Below, piece by piece: positions 10,908-21,845 of a DNA stretch of 64,000 nucleotides; position 1 is the stretch's first letter; each line of letters begins with the position of its first letter. Source of the stretch: Papio anubis (Eukaryota > Chordata > Mammalia > Primates > Cercopithecidae); assembly GCF_008728515.1 (NCBI RefSeq), contig NC_044978.1, positions 146,564,262 through 146,628,261 of the forward strand. Direction: 5' to 3'. The notes beneath the pieces are model-generated. The model did not search any database and was not told where the DNA came from. It saw only the letters and a list, made by a program, of their open reading frames with translations. The position numbers and the translations under genes were made by a program.

Positions 10908-11193
10908 CTTTTTTTTTTTTTTAAAGACAGGTTTGCTCTTGTCACCCAGGCTGGAGTGCAGTGGCGCAATCTTGGCTCACTGCAACCTCTACCTCCGGGT
11001 TCAAGCGATTCTCCTGCCTCAGCTTCCTGGGTAGCTGGGACTACAGGCGCCCGCCACCACGCCCAGCTAATTTTTGTATTTTCAACAGAGATGGGGTTTC
11101 ACCATCTTGGCCATCAAACTCCTGACCTCGTGATCCACCCACCTCAGCCTCCCAAAGTGCTGGGATTACAGGCACGAGCCACCACGCCCAGCC
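10908..11193 (-). repeat. Alu in L1
   Basis: 'aaagacaggtttgctcttgt' to 'gagccaccacgcccagcc', with a small left-arm deletion. Confidence 0.92.
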
Positions 11194-11204
11194 CAGTGTT
11201 TAAC

Positions 11205-11240
11205 TGACATTTTAATTTAATTTAATTTAATTAATTTATT
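11205..11240. repeat. (TTTAA)n low-complexity tract
   Basis: Repeated tttaa units separate the Alus ending at 11193 and starting at 11239. Confidence 0.85.
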
Positions 11241-11531
11241 TTTTTTTTTTGAGGTGGAGTTTCACTCTTGTTGCCCAGGCTGGAGTGAAATGGCGCAATC
11301 TCAGCTCACTGCAATCTCCGCCTCCCAGGTTCAAGCGATTCTCCTGCCTCAGCCTCCCTAGTAGCTGGGATTATGGGCGTGCACCCCCACGCCGGGCTAA
11401 TTTTGTATTTTTAGTAGAGACGTGGTTTCTCTATGTTGGTCAGGCTGGTCTCAAACTCCCAACCTCAGGTGATCCACGCGTCTCGGCCTCCTAAAGTGCT
11501 GGGATTACAGACGTGAGCCACTGCGCCTGGC
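11239..11531 (-). repeat. Alu in L1
   Basis: 'gaggtggagtttcactcttg' to 'gagccactgcgcctggc'. Confidence 0.93.
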
Positions 11532-12049
11532 GGCATTTTTATTTTTATGCTTAGTTCTCTTGCTGAGAAGGGGGTGATAAAGCCTCAAACTGTGATTGTG
11601 GAATTGTCTGTTTCTCCCTTTAATTCTGGATTTTTTGTTTTATTTATTTTGAAACACTTTTTAGGTATGTTTGCATTTATGATTGTTAGACCTTTCCAAT
11701 ATATTGACCCTTTTAGCATTATAAAATGTTTCTCATCTCTCAACTGTACCTTTTTAGTGGTTTCTATCTGTATTACATATTTTTCCACACTTTCAACCTC
11801 GGTGTGTCTTTAAAATGTATCCAGCATATATATAGTTGGGTCTGTTTTTTCTCCTGTTTTTAATTTTTTAACCATCTTGACAATCTCGGCCTTTAAAATT
11901 ACAGGGTATAGTTTGCTTATATTTGATAGTATTAAGATTGAATATATGCCTACCATTTTATATTTTTTTGTTTGTCTCATCTTTTTGCTGTTCTCCCTCC
12001 TTTCCTGCCTTCTCTTTTTGTGTGTTTGTGTGTTTGTTTTTTGTTTTTC

Positions 12050-12376
12050 TTTTCTTTTTTTTTTTTTTTTTTTGGAGACAGAGTCTTGCTCTGTCACCCA
12101 GGCTGGAGTGCAGTGGCATGATCTTGGTTCACAGCAACCTCTGTCTCCCAGGTTCAAATTATCCACCCACCTCAGTCCCAAGTAGCTGGTACTATAGGCA
12201 AGCAGTACAAGGGATAATTTTTGTATTATTATTATTATTATTTTTTTTTTTTTTGGTAGAGACAGGGTTTCGCTATGTTACCCAGGCTGGTCTTGAACTT
12301 CTGGTCTCAAGTAAGCCTCCTGCCTCAGGCTCCTGAGTTGCTAGGATTACAGGAGTGAGCCATCATGCCTGGCCTT
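12050..12376 (-). repeat. Alu with (ATT)n expansion
   Basis: 'ggagacagagtcttgctctg' to 'gccatcatgcctggcc'. attattatt and a T run (12225-12254) occupy the central region. Confidence 0.9.
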
Positions 12377-12740
12377 TGTTTTTATTTTTATTTTTTATTT
12401 TATGTTATTTCATTTTATCTTATTTTATGTTATTTTATTTTATTTTATTTTATTTTGAGACGGAGTCTCGCTCTGGCGCCCAGGCTGGAGTGCAGTGGCG
12501 TGATCTCGGCTCACTACAACCTCCACCTCTCGGGTAAAAGTAATTCTCCTACCTCAGCCTCCCAAGTAGCTGGGACTACAGGCATGGGCCACCATGCCAG
12601 GCTAATTTTTGTATTTTTTTGGTTAGAGACAGTGTTTCACCATGTTAGCCAGGCTGGTCTCAAACTCCTGGCCTCAGGTGATCTGCCCTCCTCAGCCTCC
12701 TAAAGTGCTGGGATTACAAGTATGAGCTGCCACGCTGGCC
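12377..12740 (-). repeat. Alu with long (TTTTA)n tail
   Basis: The tail tract 12377-12453 is followed by 'gagacggagtctcgctctgg' to 'gctgccacgctggcc'. Confidence 0.92.
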
Positions 12741-12744
12741 TCTT

Positions 12745-13058
12745 TTGTTTTTTTTAAGAGACAGGGTCTCACTCTGTCACCAAGGCTGAGGTGCAGTGGC
12801 ACTGTCATGGCTCACTGCAGCCTCAAACTCCTGGGCTGAAGCAATCCTCCCACCTCAGCCTCCTAAGTAACTGGGACTACAGGCACGTGCCACCCTGCCC
12901 AGCTAATTTTCTTTTTCTTTTTTTTTTTTTTTTTTTTTGTAGAGACAGAGCCTCCCTGTGTTATCCAGGATGCTGTCAAACTCCTAGGCTCTAGCAGTCC
13001 TCCCACATCGGCCTCCCAAAGTGCTGAGATTACAGGCGTGGGCCACCATGCCCTGCCT
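12745..13058 (-). repeat. Alu, old (J-like)
   Basis: 'agagacagggtctcactctg' to 'gggccaccatgccctgcc'. 'aaactcctgggctgaagcaa' is typical of old copies. Confidence 0.9.
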
Positions 13059-13375
13059 CATCCCATTGTTTCTTTTTCCTTCACTTAGTACCTCACTTGG
13101 GGCCTGTTGCATTTTGTTTTGTTTTTAACTTGGTAGATTGTATGAAAACTTCATTCCAAGGGATTCTGACTTCATTAGGACACTGAAGTTTCCTATGAAC
13201 TTTTAATATTGCATGTTGTGCCTTGGCTATTGAGAGTGTGGTGTCAGTTCACAGTAGGACAAATGCAGAAATTGAGAGTAAACAGAAACATTTATAGGTC
13301 ATTTGCTATTGATTACAGCAACGTCTAAGTGCATCTCAGTGTTTTATATTTTACAAATATGTTGGAATTTTACTT
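13059..13375. other. No feature recognised
   Basis: Diverged intronic sequence, possibly old repeat, but no family is supported. Confidence 0.5.
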
Positions 13376-13661
13376 ATTCTTTTGAAACAGGGTCTCGCTC
13401 TGCGGCCTAGGTTGGAGTGCAGTGGTACGATCATGGCTCACTGCAGGCTTGACTTCCCAGCTCAAGTGATCCTCCTGCCCCAGCCTCCTGAGTGGTTGAC
13501 ATTACAGGCATGTGTCACCATACCCAGCTACATTTTAAATTTTTAGTAGAGACAAGGTCTCACTGTGTTGTCCAGGCTAGTCTTGAACTTTTGGGCTCAA
13601 GTGATCCTCCCACCTTAGTCTCCCAAAGTGCTGGAATTACAGTTGTGAGCCGCTACTCGCA
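13376..13661 (-). repeat. Alu, old (J-like)
   Basis: 'gaaacagggtctcgctctgc' to 'gagccgctactcgcag'. Confidence 0.9.
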
Positions 13662-14071
13662 GTGTGTTGGAATAAAAAAACCACAACTGATTCTTCACCA
13701 TTGATAGTTTGAAAAACACTGCCCTACACCACCTGATGAGCTCCAGAAATAGTTCCCCCTGCCTTTATTTCATACTAACGACCTAGGTTTCTCACAATAG
13801 TTGAGATCAGTTACCCCAGCCACAGTAAAACTTTTCTTTAACTGTTGTTTCAGCTGGCATGAATAGCTCGAAATGGTCAAGTGACAAGCTCAGCTTCACT
13901 GTAGTGGAATGGTGGTTGTGTCCTAAGGTAGAAGTATTCCTCTTATGGAAACCAAGACCTCTAAACCAACTGACCAAATGTTTTAGGGATGGAGGCAAAA
14001 AATTTTTTGAGTAGGTTATTAGGTATGATAATGAGAGGGGGCACTCTGATTCAACCTTTAAATTTCCAGAT
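13662..14071. other. No feature recognised
   Basis: The frame at 13807-13998 (minus) matches nothing I know. Confidence 0.55.
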
Positions 14072-14373
14072 CTGGACTGGTGTGGTAGCTCACACCTGTA
14101 ATGCCAGCACTTTGGGAGGTCAAGGTGGGTGGATCACCTGAAGTCAGGAGTTCCAGACCAGCCTGGCCTAACATGGCAAAACCCTGACTCTACTAAAAAT
14201 ACGAAAATTTGCCAGGCATGGTGGTAGGCGCTTGTAATCCCAGCTGCTTGGGAGGCTGAGGCAGGAGAGTCGTTTGAACCCAGGAGGCGGAGGTTGCAGT
14301 GAGCTGAGATCATGCCATCGTATTCCAGCATGGGCGACAATAGCAAAATTTAGTCTCAAAAAAAAAAAAAAAG
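14072..14373 (+). repeat. Alu with target duplication
   Basis: 'gactggtgtggtagctcaca' to an A tail. 'aatttccagatct' before and 'aaatccagatct' after look like the TSD. Confidence 0.92.
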
Positions 14374-14756
14374 AAATCCAGATCTATGTACTATGGGACA
14401 AATAGCACAATTTATTGGTCACTAATTTAGACAATGTATCACATCTTATAAAATAAGCACCTCATCTTCTCAATGTGTTATCTTTCAGCTGGTATTATCA
14501 CAGTAAGCTAGCTATTCCACTTTACTATTAAGCTGGCTGTCCAGAATGATAGGATAGAAAGACCAAGGAATTGGATTACTATGAGCCCATCATTAAAAAG
14601 AAAAAAAAAATTAACAAATTATGATCTGGTGATTTTTAACACTTAGAAAATTTTAATTTTATACTTGTTGAAAGAGCTCCTATAGTTAACTCATTTAGAC
14701 AAATTTTTTTCCACATCACCTTTTTACATATGTAAAGGAAAATAAAATTGAAATAA
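14374..14756. other. No feature recognised
   Basis: Unique intronic sequence. Confidence 0.6.
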
Positions 14757-15062
14757 TTGGTTTTTGTTTTGTTTTGTTTTGAAACGGAGTCTCACTCTGT
14801 TGCCCAGGCTGAAGTGCAGTGGCATGATACAAGCTCACCGCAACTGCCGCCTCCCGGATTCAAGCAATTCTCCTGCCTCAGCCTCTGGAGTAGCTGAGAC
14901 TACAGGCACGTGCCACCACGCCTGGCTAATTTTTGTATTTTTAGTAGAGACAGGGTTTCACCATATTGGCCATGCTGGTCTCAAACTCCTGACCTCAGGT
15001 AATCTGCCCACCCCTGCCTCCCAAAGTGCTGGGATTACAGGTGTGAGCTACTGTGCCTGGAC
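14757..15062 (-). repeat. Alu with target duplication
   Basis: (ttttg)n tail, 'gaaacggagtctcactctgt' to 'gctactgtgcctgga'. 'ataattggtt' before and 'caattggttg' after. Confidence 0.93.
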
Positions 15063-15188
15063 AATTGGTTGTTATTCCTATGTTCACATTCATAGTTTGA
15101 CCATTGTGATCTTTTTTGTTAAAACTAGTAATTGATGCTTGTGTTTTTCCACAGTGTTGTCATCACCAATAGTGTTAGTGATACAGAT

Positions 15189-15482
15189 TTTTTTTTTTTT
15201 GAGACAGACTCTGCTCTGTCACCCAGGCTGGAGTGCAATGGCGTGATCTTGCTCACTGTAACCTCCGCCTTCCAGGTTCAAGCGATTCTCCTGCCTCAGC
15301 CGCCTGAGTAGCTGGGACTACAGGTGCCTGCCACTATGCCCGGCTAATTTTTTGTATTTTTAGTAGAGATGGGGTTTCACCGTGTTAGCCAGGATGATCT
15401 AGATCTCCTGACCTCGTGATCCGCCCGCCTTGGCCTCCTAAAGTGCTAGGATCACAGGTGTCAGCCACCACTCCTGTCATGA
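15189..15482 (-). repeat. Alu with target duplication
   Basis: 'gagacagactctgctctgtc' to 'cagccaccactcctgtc'. 'tgatacagattttt' before and 'atgatatagaattttt' after. Confidence 0.92.
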
Positions 15483-15905
15483 TATAGAATTTTTTTGAGT
15501 GCTCCAACTATTGTTGCTGAGATGTTCTTCTGAGCCATTAACACTTAATGCTGCAAGATGTGATGCTTGTGCTTTCTAAATGTTATCAGTTGTTATCAGC
15601 ACAAGATTTTCAAGGTGAAATTTGTGTAAGTGCAAGTAACAGTAGTTTCCTTACAATTGCTTCTGGCCGTCACTGATGGGAAAACCACTGATTTTTGAGA
15701 GACATCCCAGTTTCAGAGATGTGAGCCTTAGAATTGATAAAACATGGTTATTTAATTTGTCACAGCCCCCATGTGTGACAGACAGTAGATCTGGCACTTA
15801 TCATCTCTAAATATCACAATCTTACAAGATTATATTGCTGTCTTCATTATGTAGTCACAGAAAGACTAAGTAATTCAGATTACCTATCCATTAAGAGGCA
15901 GAACA
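15483..15905. other. No feature recognised
   Basis: Unique or very old sequence. Confidence 0.55.
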
Positions 15906-16200
15906 GAGACTGGATGGAGTGGTTTATTTCTGTAATCCTAGCACTTTGGGAGATTGAGGCAGGAGGATCACATGATCCCAGAAATTTGAGAAACGTAACA
16001 AAACTCTGTCTTTACAAAGTGGGGGAAAAAAAAAAATTAGCCAGGCATGGTGGTGTGCACCTGTGGTCCCAGCTACTTGGGAGGCAGAAGTGGGAGAATT
16101 TCTTGAGCCTGGGAGGTGGAGACTGCAGTGGGCTGAGATCAAGCTGCTGCACTGCAGCCTCCAGGGCGACAGTGAGACCATGTCTCCATAAAGATGGAAA
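15906..16200 (+). repeat. Alu, old
   Basis: 'gactggatggagtggtttat' to 'catgtctccataaagatgg'. Strongly diverged left arm. Confidence 0.88.
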
Positions 16201-16364
16201 ACATTGATGAGAGGTGCGTTTAACAATTATGCTGAGATAATAGGTATGAATGGGGACTATATGAGTAAATTGGAGCATATGGTCACTTTATGAATACGGA
16301 ACTGTAATACCGGGATATTAATTTGGTCTTTGATCTAGAGTGGATTATAAATTTTAATTCTTAA

Positions 16365-16475
16365 TCTGGGAGCTGTGAATTTGAATGTAAAGATTTGTGT
16401 CTAAATCCTGGATCTTCTGCTTACCAACAATCAATGTGACCTGTGTGAAATCTGTTCTCTAAAGTTCACTTACTT
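16365..16475 (+). repeat. MIR fragment, sense
   Basis: 'gtgtctaaatcctggatctt', 'ctgcttaccaacaatcaa' and 'tgacctgtgtgaaatctgtt' resemble the MIR core at moderate divergence. Confidence 0.55.
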
Positions 16476-16485
16476 TCTTTTGTAG

Positions 16486-16795
16486 AATTTTTTTTTTTTT
16501 TTTTTTTTTTAAAGACAGAGTCTTGCTCCATCACCCAGGCTGGAGTGCAGTGGCATGATGTCGGCTCACCACAACCTCTACCTTCCAGGTTTAAGCGATT
16601 CTCCTGCTTCAGCATCCCGAATAGCTGGGATTACAGGCGCCTGGCACCACGCATGGCTAAATTTTGTATTTTTAGTAGAGACGAGGTTTCAACATGTTCG
16701 CCAGGCTTGTCTTGAAATCCTTACCTCAGGTGATCCAACAGCCCTGGCCTCCCAAAGTGCTGGGATTTCAAGGGTGAGCCACCGCACACAGATCT
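16486..16795 (-). repeat. Alu
   Basis: A T run of about 23, 'aaagacagagtcttgctcca' to 'gagccaccgcacacagatc'. Confidence 0.92.
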
Positions 16796-16983
16796 TTTGT
16801 AGATAATTAAGTATATGGACATTTGATGGGGATGTTGCAGATTTGGTACTAGAACACCACAGACAAGCAAATGTGGAAATAAAGCAAACATTCCAATAAA
16901 GCATGTCACGTGAATTTTTTGGTTTCCCAGTGCATAAAAAAGTTATGTTTATGCTATGCCATAGTATGTTAAAGGTGCAATAG

Positions 16984-16986
16984 TTA

Positions 16987-17002
<16 letters not shown>
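16984..17002. repeat. (TA)n at Tigger/Alu junction
   Basis: About nine TA units precede the T-rich tail of the antisense Alu at 17002. Confidence 0.9.
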
Positions 17003-17017
<15 letters not shown>

Positions 17018-17299
17018 GAGATAGATACTTGCTCTGTCACCCAGGCTGGAGTACAGTGGCGCAATCTCGGCTCACTGCAACCTCTGCCTCCCAGGTTCAA
17101 GCGTTTATCCTGTCTCAGCCTCCCGAGTAGCTGGGATTACAGGCATGCACCACTATGCCTGGCTGATTTGTGTGATTTTGGTAGAGATTGGGTTTTACCA
17201 TGTTGACCAGGCTGGTCTCCAACTTCTGACCTCAGATGATCTGGCTGCCTCAGCCTCCCAAAGTGCTGGGATTACAGTCGTAAGCTACTCTGCAGGGCC
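17002..17299 (-). repeat. Alu in Tigger1
   Basis: 'gagatagatacttgctctgt' to 'gctactctgcagggcc'. Confidence 0.92.
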
Positions 17300-17304
17300 T
17301 ATTA

Positions 17305-17599
17305 TTTTCATTTTTAGAGACAAAGTCTCACTCTGTCACCCAGGCTGCAGTGCTGTGGTATAGTCATGGCTTATCATAGCCTCCAACTCCTGGGCTCAAG
17401 CCATCCTCCCACCTCAGAGTCTCTTGTAACTGGAATTACAGGTGTGTGCCACTGGGCCTGGCTAATTTTTGTATTTTTTTCTAGAGACAGGATTTTGTCA
17501 TGTTGCCCAAGTTGGTCTTGAACTCCTAGGTTCAAGCAATTCGCCTGCCTCAGCCTCCCAATGTGTTGGGATTACAGGCATGAGCCATGGTGCCTGGCG
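17305..17599 (-). repeat. Alu (J-like) in Tigger1
   Basis: 'agagacaaagtctcactctg' to 'gagccatggtgcctggc'. Confidence 0.9.
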
Positions 17600-18632
17600 T
17601 TTACCTTAGCTTAAAAAATACTTTATTGCTAAAAAATGCCAATGATTACTTGAGCCTTTAGCAAGTTACAGTATTTTTGCTGATGGAGGAGAAGGGGAGC
17701 TTGCCTTGATACTGATAACTGCTGACTGATCAGTGTGGTATTTGCTGAAGTTGGGGACACTGCCAATTTCCTAAAATGAGATAGCAATGAAGTTTGCTAC
17801 ATGGATTGACTCTTCCTTTCACAAAAGATTTTTCTAGCCTGTGATGTATTTTATCCACAGTAGAATTTCCTTGATAGCATAGTTAATCCTCTCAAACCTT
17901 GCTACTACTTTATCAACTAAGTTTATGTAATAGAAGTCTTTTGTTGTCATTTCAGCAGTTTTCATGGTATATTCACCAAAGGTACATTCCATCTCAAGAA
18001 ATTACTTCCTTGGCTCATCTGTAAGAAGTAACTCCTCATGCATTAAATTTTGTCGTGAGATTGCAGATGTTCAGTCCCACTTTCGGCCTCCACTTCTAAT
18101 TCTAGCTCTTGCTCCTTCTACCACATCTGCAGTTACTTCCTTTATTGACATCTTAAATCCCTCAAAGTCATCCATGAGACTTGGAATCAATTATTTTTTC
18201 TTGAAATCAACTTTTTTTTTTTTTCATTTCCACAGCTTGACTTCTTCCAAAACTCCAGTTAATGTTGATATTTTGACCTCCTCCCGTGAATCATGAATGT
18301 TCTGAATGGCATCTAGAATGGCGAATCCTTTCTAGAAAATTTTTAATTTGCCGTGTCCAGATGCATCAGAGGAATCACAATCTATAGCAGTTTTAGCCTT
18401 ACAAATTGTATCTCTTAAATAATAAGACTTGAAAGTCAGAATTATTCCTTGATCCATGGATTGCCAAATAGATGTTGTGTCAGCAGGTCTGAAACCATTT
18501 ATGTCCTTGTACATCTCTATCAGCACTCTTGGGTGACCAGGTGCATTGCCAGTGAGCAGTAGTATTTTGAAAGCAATTGTTTTTTCTGAGTAGTAGGTCT
18601 CAGCAGTGGACTTAAAATATTCGGTAAACTGT

Positions 18633-18932
18633 CTGGGCATTGTGGCTCATGCCTGTAATTCCATCACTTTGCAAGACCAAGGCCAGATGATTGTTTGAAG
18701 CTAGGAATTTGAGACCAGCCTGGGCAACGTAGTGAAGCCCCGGCTATACACAAAAAAGCAGAGTATGGTGATGCATGCCTGTAGTCCCAGCTACTTGGGA
18801 GGCTGATGTGAGGATTGCTTCAGCTCAGTAGGTCGAGGCTGCAGTGAGCTATGATTGTGCCGCTGTATTCCAGCCTGGTCCACAGAGGGGAGACCCTCTC
18901 TACTTTAAAAATTAAAAAAAAAAAAAAAAAAA
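18633..18932 (+). repeat. Alu, old
   Basis: 'ctgggcattgtggctcatgc' to a long A tail. It cuts off the Tigger1 copy. Confidence 0.88.
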
Positions 18933-18936
18933 AATT

Positions 18937-19250
18937 CAGGCTGGGCGTAGTGGCTCCCACCTGTAGTAATATCAGCATTTTGGGAGGCCGAGGCTGGTGA
19001 ATTACCTGAGGTTAGAAGTTGGAGACCAGCCTGGCCAACATGGCGAAACCCTGTCTCTACTAAAAATACAGAAGTTAGCCTGGGTGGCAGCATAGACCTG
19101 TAGTCCCAGCTACTTGGGAGACTGAGGTAGGAGAATCTTTTGAACCCATGACCTGGTAGAGGTTGCAGTGAGCTGAGATGGTGCCATTGCACTTCAGCCT
19201 GGGCGACAGAGCAAGACTTTGTCTCAAAAACAAACAAACAAACAAACAAA
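18937..19250 (+). repeat. Alu with (CAAA)n tail
   Basis: 'ggctgggcgtagtggctccc' to caaacaaacaaacaaa. Confidence 0.92.
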
Positions 19251-19261
19251 ATTCTTTTTTA

Positions 19262-19393
19262 TTTATTTTAGTAGAGATGGGGTTTCATCTCTACTAAAAC
19301 TGTTGGCCAGGCTGGTCTTGAATTCCTGACCTCATCCACGTGCCTTGGCCTCCAAAGTGTTGAGATTACAGGCAGGAGCTACCGCACCTGGTC
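19262..19393 (-). repeat. Alu left arm fragment
   Basis: 'ttttagtagagatggggttt', with 'tctctactaaaac' inverted next to it, ending 'ctaccgcacctggtc'. Confidence 0.85.
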
Positions 19394-19419
19394 ATCTTAA
19401 TAATTTCTAACTTTTGTTT

Positions 19420-19572
19420 TTTTGAGACAGAGTCTTGCTGTGTCACCCAGGCTGAAGTATACAGTGGCGTGATCTCGGCTCACTGCAATCTCCACCTCCC
19501 AGGTTCAAGTGATTCTCTTACCTTAGCCTTCTGAGTAGCTGGGATTATAGGTGTGACCCACTGTGCCCGGCC
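19420..19572 (-). repeat. Alu with middle deleted
   Basis: Right arm 'gagacagagtcttgctgtgt', then 'gggattataggtgtgaccca' directly to 'gtgcccggcc'. Confidence 0.88.
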
Positions 19573-19650
19573 TAAATTTTCTTCTTTAAAAACAGTTTTG
19601 TTGAGATACAATTCTTATACCATAGAGTTAACCCATTTAAAATGTACAAT

Positions 19651-19957
19651 TGGCTGTGTGCGGTGGTGGCTCACGCCTATAATCCCACCACTTGGGAGGC
19701 CGAGGTGGGCAGATCGCCTGAGGTCAGGAGTTCGAGACCAGTCTGAACAACATGGAGAAACCCCGTCTCTACTAAAAACATACAAAATAAGCCTAGCGTG
19801 GTGGCATATGCCTGTAATCCCAGCTGCTCTGGAGTCTGAGGCAGGAGAATCGCTTAAACTCGGGAGGCAGAGGTTGTGGTGAGCTGAGATCGCGCCATTA
19901 CACTGCAGCCTGGGCAACAAGAGCAAAACTCTGTCTCAAAAATAAAATAAAATAAAA
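19651..19957 (+). repeat. Alu in L1
   Basis: 'ggctgtgtgcggtggtggct' to (aaaat)n. TSD 'aaatgtacaatt' / 'aaatgtacagtt'. Confidence 0.93.
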
Positions 19958-20041
19958 TGTACAGTTCTTTTTAGTATCATCACAGATGCTTGCAGTGATC
20001 GCCACAGTCAGGTTTTTTATGGTGTTTTTCTTTCATTTTTT

Positions 20042-20297
20042 GTTTTTTTTTTTGAGACAGTCTTGTTCTATCGCCCCAGCTGGAGTGCAGTGGTGCAATG
20101 CACTGCAGCCTCGGCCCCTGCAAGTTTAGTGATTGTCCCACCTCAGCCTCCTGGGTAGCTGGGTGTGCACCACCATGCCCAGCTAATTGTTAAAAAAAAA
20201 TTTTTTTTAAGAGATGCGGTTTTTACCTGTTGCCCAGTTCCGTTACCCAGAACCCCAAAGAGCTGGGATTGTAAGTGTGAGTCACTTTGACCAGCTC
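20042..20297 (-). repeat. Alu in L1, deleted
   Basis: 'gagacagtcttgttctatcg' to 'gagtcactttgaccagc'. The left arm has lost segments. Confidence 0.85.
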
Positions 20298-20526
20298 ATA
20301 GTCAGTTTTAGAACAGTTATCATCTCAAAATGAAATCTCTGTGTCCATTAGATATTATCCTCATATTCCTCACCACAGTCCTAAGGAATCACTAATCTAC
20401 TTTTTGTCTATGTACATTTCCCCAATCTGGACATTTCATATAAATAGAATCATAAGCAAGTGGTCTCTTGTGGCTGACTTATTTCAGTTAGCATAACATT
20501 TTGCCCAGTCATACCGTCAGTACTTC

Positions 20527-20828
20527 TTTTTTTTTTTTTTTTTGGAGATAGGTTCTTGCTCTTTCATCAATGCTAAAATGTAGTGGCCCCATCTGGGTTC
20601 ACCGAAGCCTTGACCTCCCGCGTTCAAGCAATCTTCCCGCCTCAGCTTCCTGAGTAGCTAGGACTACGGGCATGTGCCACCACACCTGGCTATCTTCTTT
20701 TTTTGGTGTTTTTTGTAGAGATAGGGTTTTACCCTGTTGTCCAGTCTCAAAATCCTGGGCTCAGGTGATCCTCTGGCCTTGGCCTCCCAAAGTACTGTGA
20801 TTATAGGTGTGAGCCACCACACCTGGCC
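20527..20828 (-). repeat. Alu in L1, old
   Basis: 'ggagataggttcttgctctt' to 'gagccaccacacctggcc'. Confidence 0.9.
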
Positions 20829-20923
20829 TTTATTACACTTTTTATGGCCAGATAATACTGTGGTATATAGGTGTAGCAAATTTTGTTTATCCATTTGTTT
20901 AGTTGATAATAAATGGGGTTGGG

Positions 20924-21217
20924 CTGGGTGCAGTGGCTCACACCTCTAATTCCAGCACTTTGGGAGGCCAAGGTGGGCAGATAACCTGGGTCAATAATTC
21001 AAGACCAGCCTGGCCAACATGGTGAAACCCCGTCTCCACTAAAAATAAAAAAACTATCCAGGCATGGTGGCACATGCCTGTAATCCCAGCTACTAAGGAG
21101 GTTGAGGCAGGAGAATTGCTTGAAGCCAGGAGGCGGAGGTTGCAGTAAGCTGAGATGGCGCCACTGCACTCCAGCCTGGGTAACAGAGTAAGACTTGGTC
21201 TAAAAAAAAAAAAGGTT
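20924..21217 (+). repeat. Alu in L1 (first of pair)
   Basis: 'ggctgggtgcagtggctcac' to an A tail. 'ggttg' precedes it and follows each copy. Confidence 0.92.
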
Positions 21218-21512
21218 GAGCGTGCATGGTGGCTCACACCTGTAATCCAGCACTCTGAGAGGCTGAGGCAGGTAGATCACGAGGTCAGGAGTTCAAGACC
21301 AGCCTGGCCAAGATAGTGAAACCCCATCTCTACTAAAAATACAACAATTAGCCGGGTCTGGTGGTAGGCGCCTATAATCCCAACTACTGGGGAGGCTGAG
21401 GCAGAGAATTGCTTGAACCTGGGAGGCGGAGGTTGCAGTAATGCAGTGAGCCAAGGTCGCACCATTGCACTCCAGCCTGGGCAACAGAGCAAGACTCCAT
21501 CTCAAAAAAAAA
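21218..21512 (+). repeat. Alu in L1 (second of pair)
   Basis: 'gagcgtgcatggtggctcac' to an A tail. L1 sequence resumes at 'ggttgattcaccttttgg'. Confidence 0.92.
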
Positions 21513-21570
21513 GGTTGATTCACCTTTTGGCTATTGTGAATAAACATTCTTGTGCAAATTTCTCTGTTTC

Positions 21571-21818
21571 TTTTCTTTTTTTTTTTTTTTTTTTTGAGAG
21601 AGAGTGTCTTGCTCTGTTGCCCACCTCCTGCCTCACTCTTTCAAGTAGCTGATACTACTGGTACGTGCCACCATACCCAGCTAATTTTTAAATCTTTAGT
21701 AGAGATGGGGTCTTGCAGTGTTGCCCAGGCTAGTCTTGCATTCCTGGTCTCAAGGCATCCTCCCTCTTTGTCTTTCCAAAGTGCTAGGGTCATGGGAGTG
21801 AGCCACCATTCCTGGCTT
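21571..21818 (-). repeat. Alu with deletion
   Basis: 'gagagagagtgtcttgctct', missing most of the right arm, to 'gagccaccattcctggc'. Confidence 0.88.
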
Positions 21819-21845
21819 ATGTGCAAATTTTTGTGTGGACATTGC

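Larger units (their letters stand above)
9321..12045 (-). mobile_element. L1 ORF2 remnant, antisense, heavily interrupted
   Basis: Pieces at 9321-9465, 10118-10257, 10488-10905 and 11540-12045 read continuously as a reversed L1 ORF2 region. Examples are 'gaatttgtccatttcatctc', 'ctactgtggctagaaaacat' and 'tattttgctgctgttggatg'. A MER20 and four Alus lie inside it. Stops are frequent and it is inactive. Confidence 0.75.
16815..18632 (-). mobile_element. Tigger1-like DNA transposon, 5' part missing, with transposase remnant
   Basis: 16815-16985 matches one Tigger1 terminus. The element resumes at 17600 after two Alus. Read on the minus strand, 18640 back to 18332 encodes a decayed pogo/Tigger transposase stretch with LLTGNAPGHP, MDQGIILTFKSYYLRDT and SDASGHGKLK. 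The intact family has D where this copy has G just before NAPGHP, a DDE catalytic residue. Stops and frameshifts follow, and a foreign stretch of about 50 bases sits near 18189-18240. The copy breaks off at 18632, where an Alu begins. The related + frame at 17964-18296 is only a shadow. Confidence 0.88.
19573..21845 (-). mobile_element. L1 3'-region remnant, antisense, split by six Alus
   Basis: Non-Alu pieces near 19573-19650, 19957-20041, 20298-20525, 20829-20923, 21513-21570 and 21819-21845 follow reversed L1 order: 'acagttttgttgagatacaa', 'ctggacatttcatataaata', 'ggtgtagcaaattttgttta', 'ggctattgtgaataaacatt' and 'ttttgtgtggacattgcc'. Confidence 0.75.

Noticed and set aside
11923..12336. 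137-codon frame with hydrophobic start resembling a signal or membrane segment
   Set aside because: The hydrophobic part comes from T-rich L1 and Alu tail sequence, and the rest is Alu.
17964..18296. 110-codon + strand frame without Alu sequence
   Set aside because: It lies on the opposite strand of the Tigger1 transposase remnant and has no recognisable protein.
18332..18640. 102-codon minus-strand frame resembling a CENP-B/Tigger family protein
   Set aside because: It is a fragment of a decayed Tigger1 transposase with a lost catalytic residue, not a host TIGD gene.
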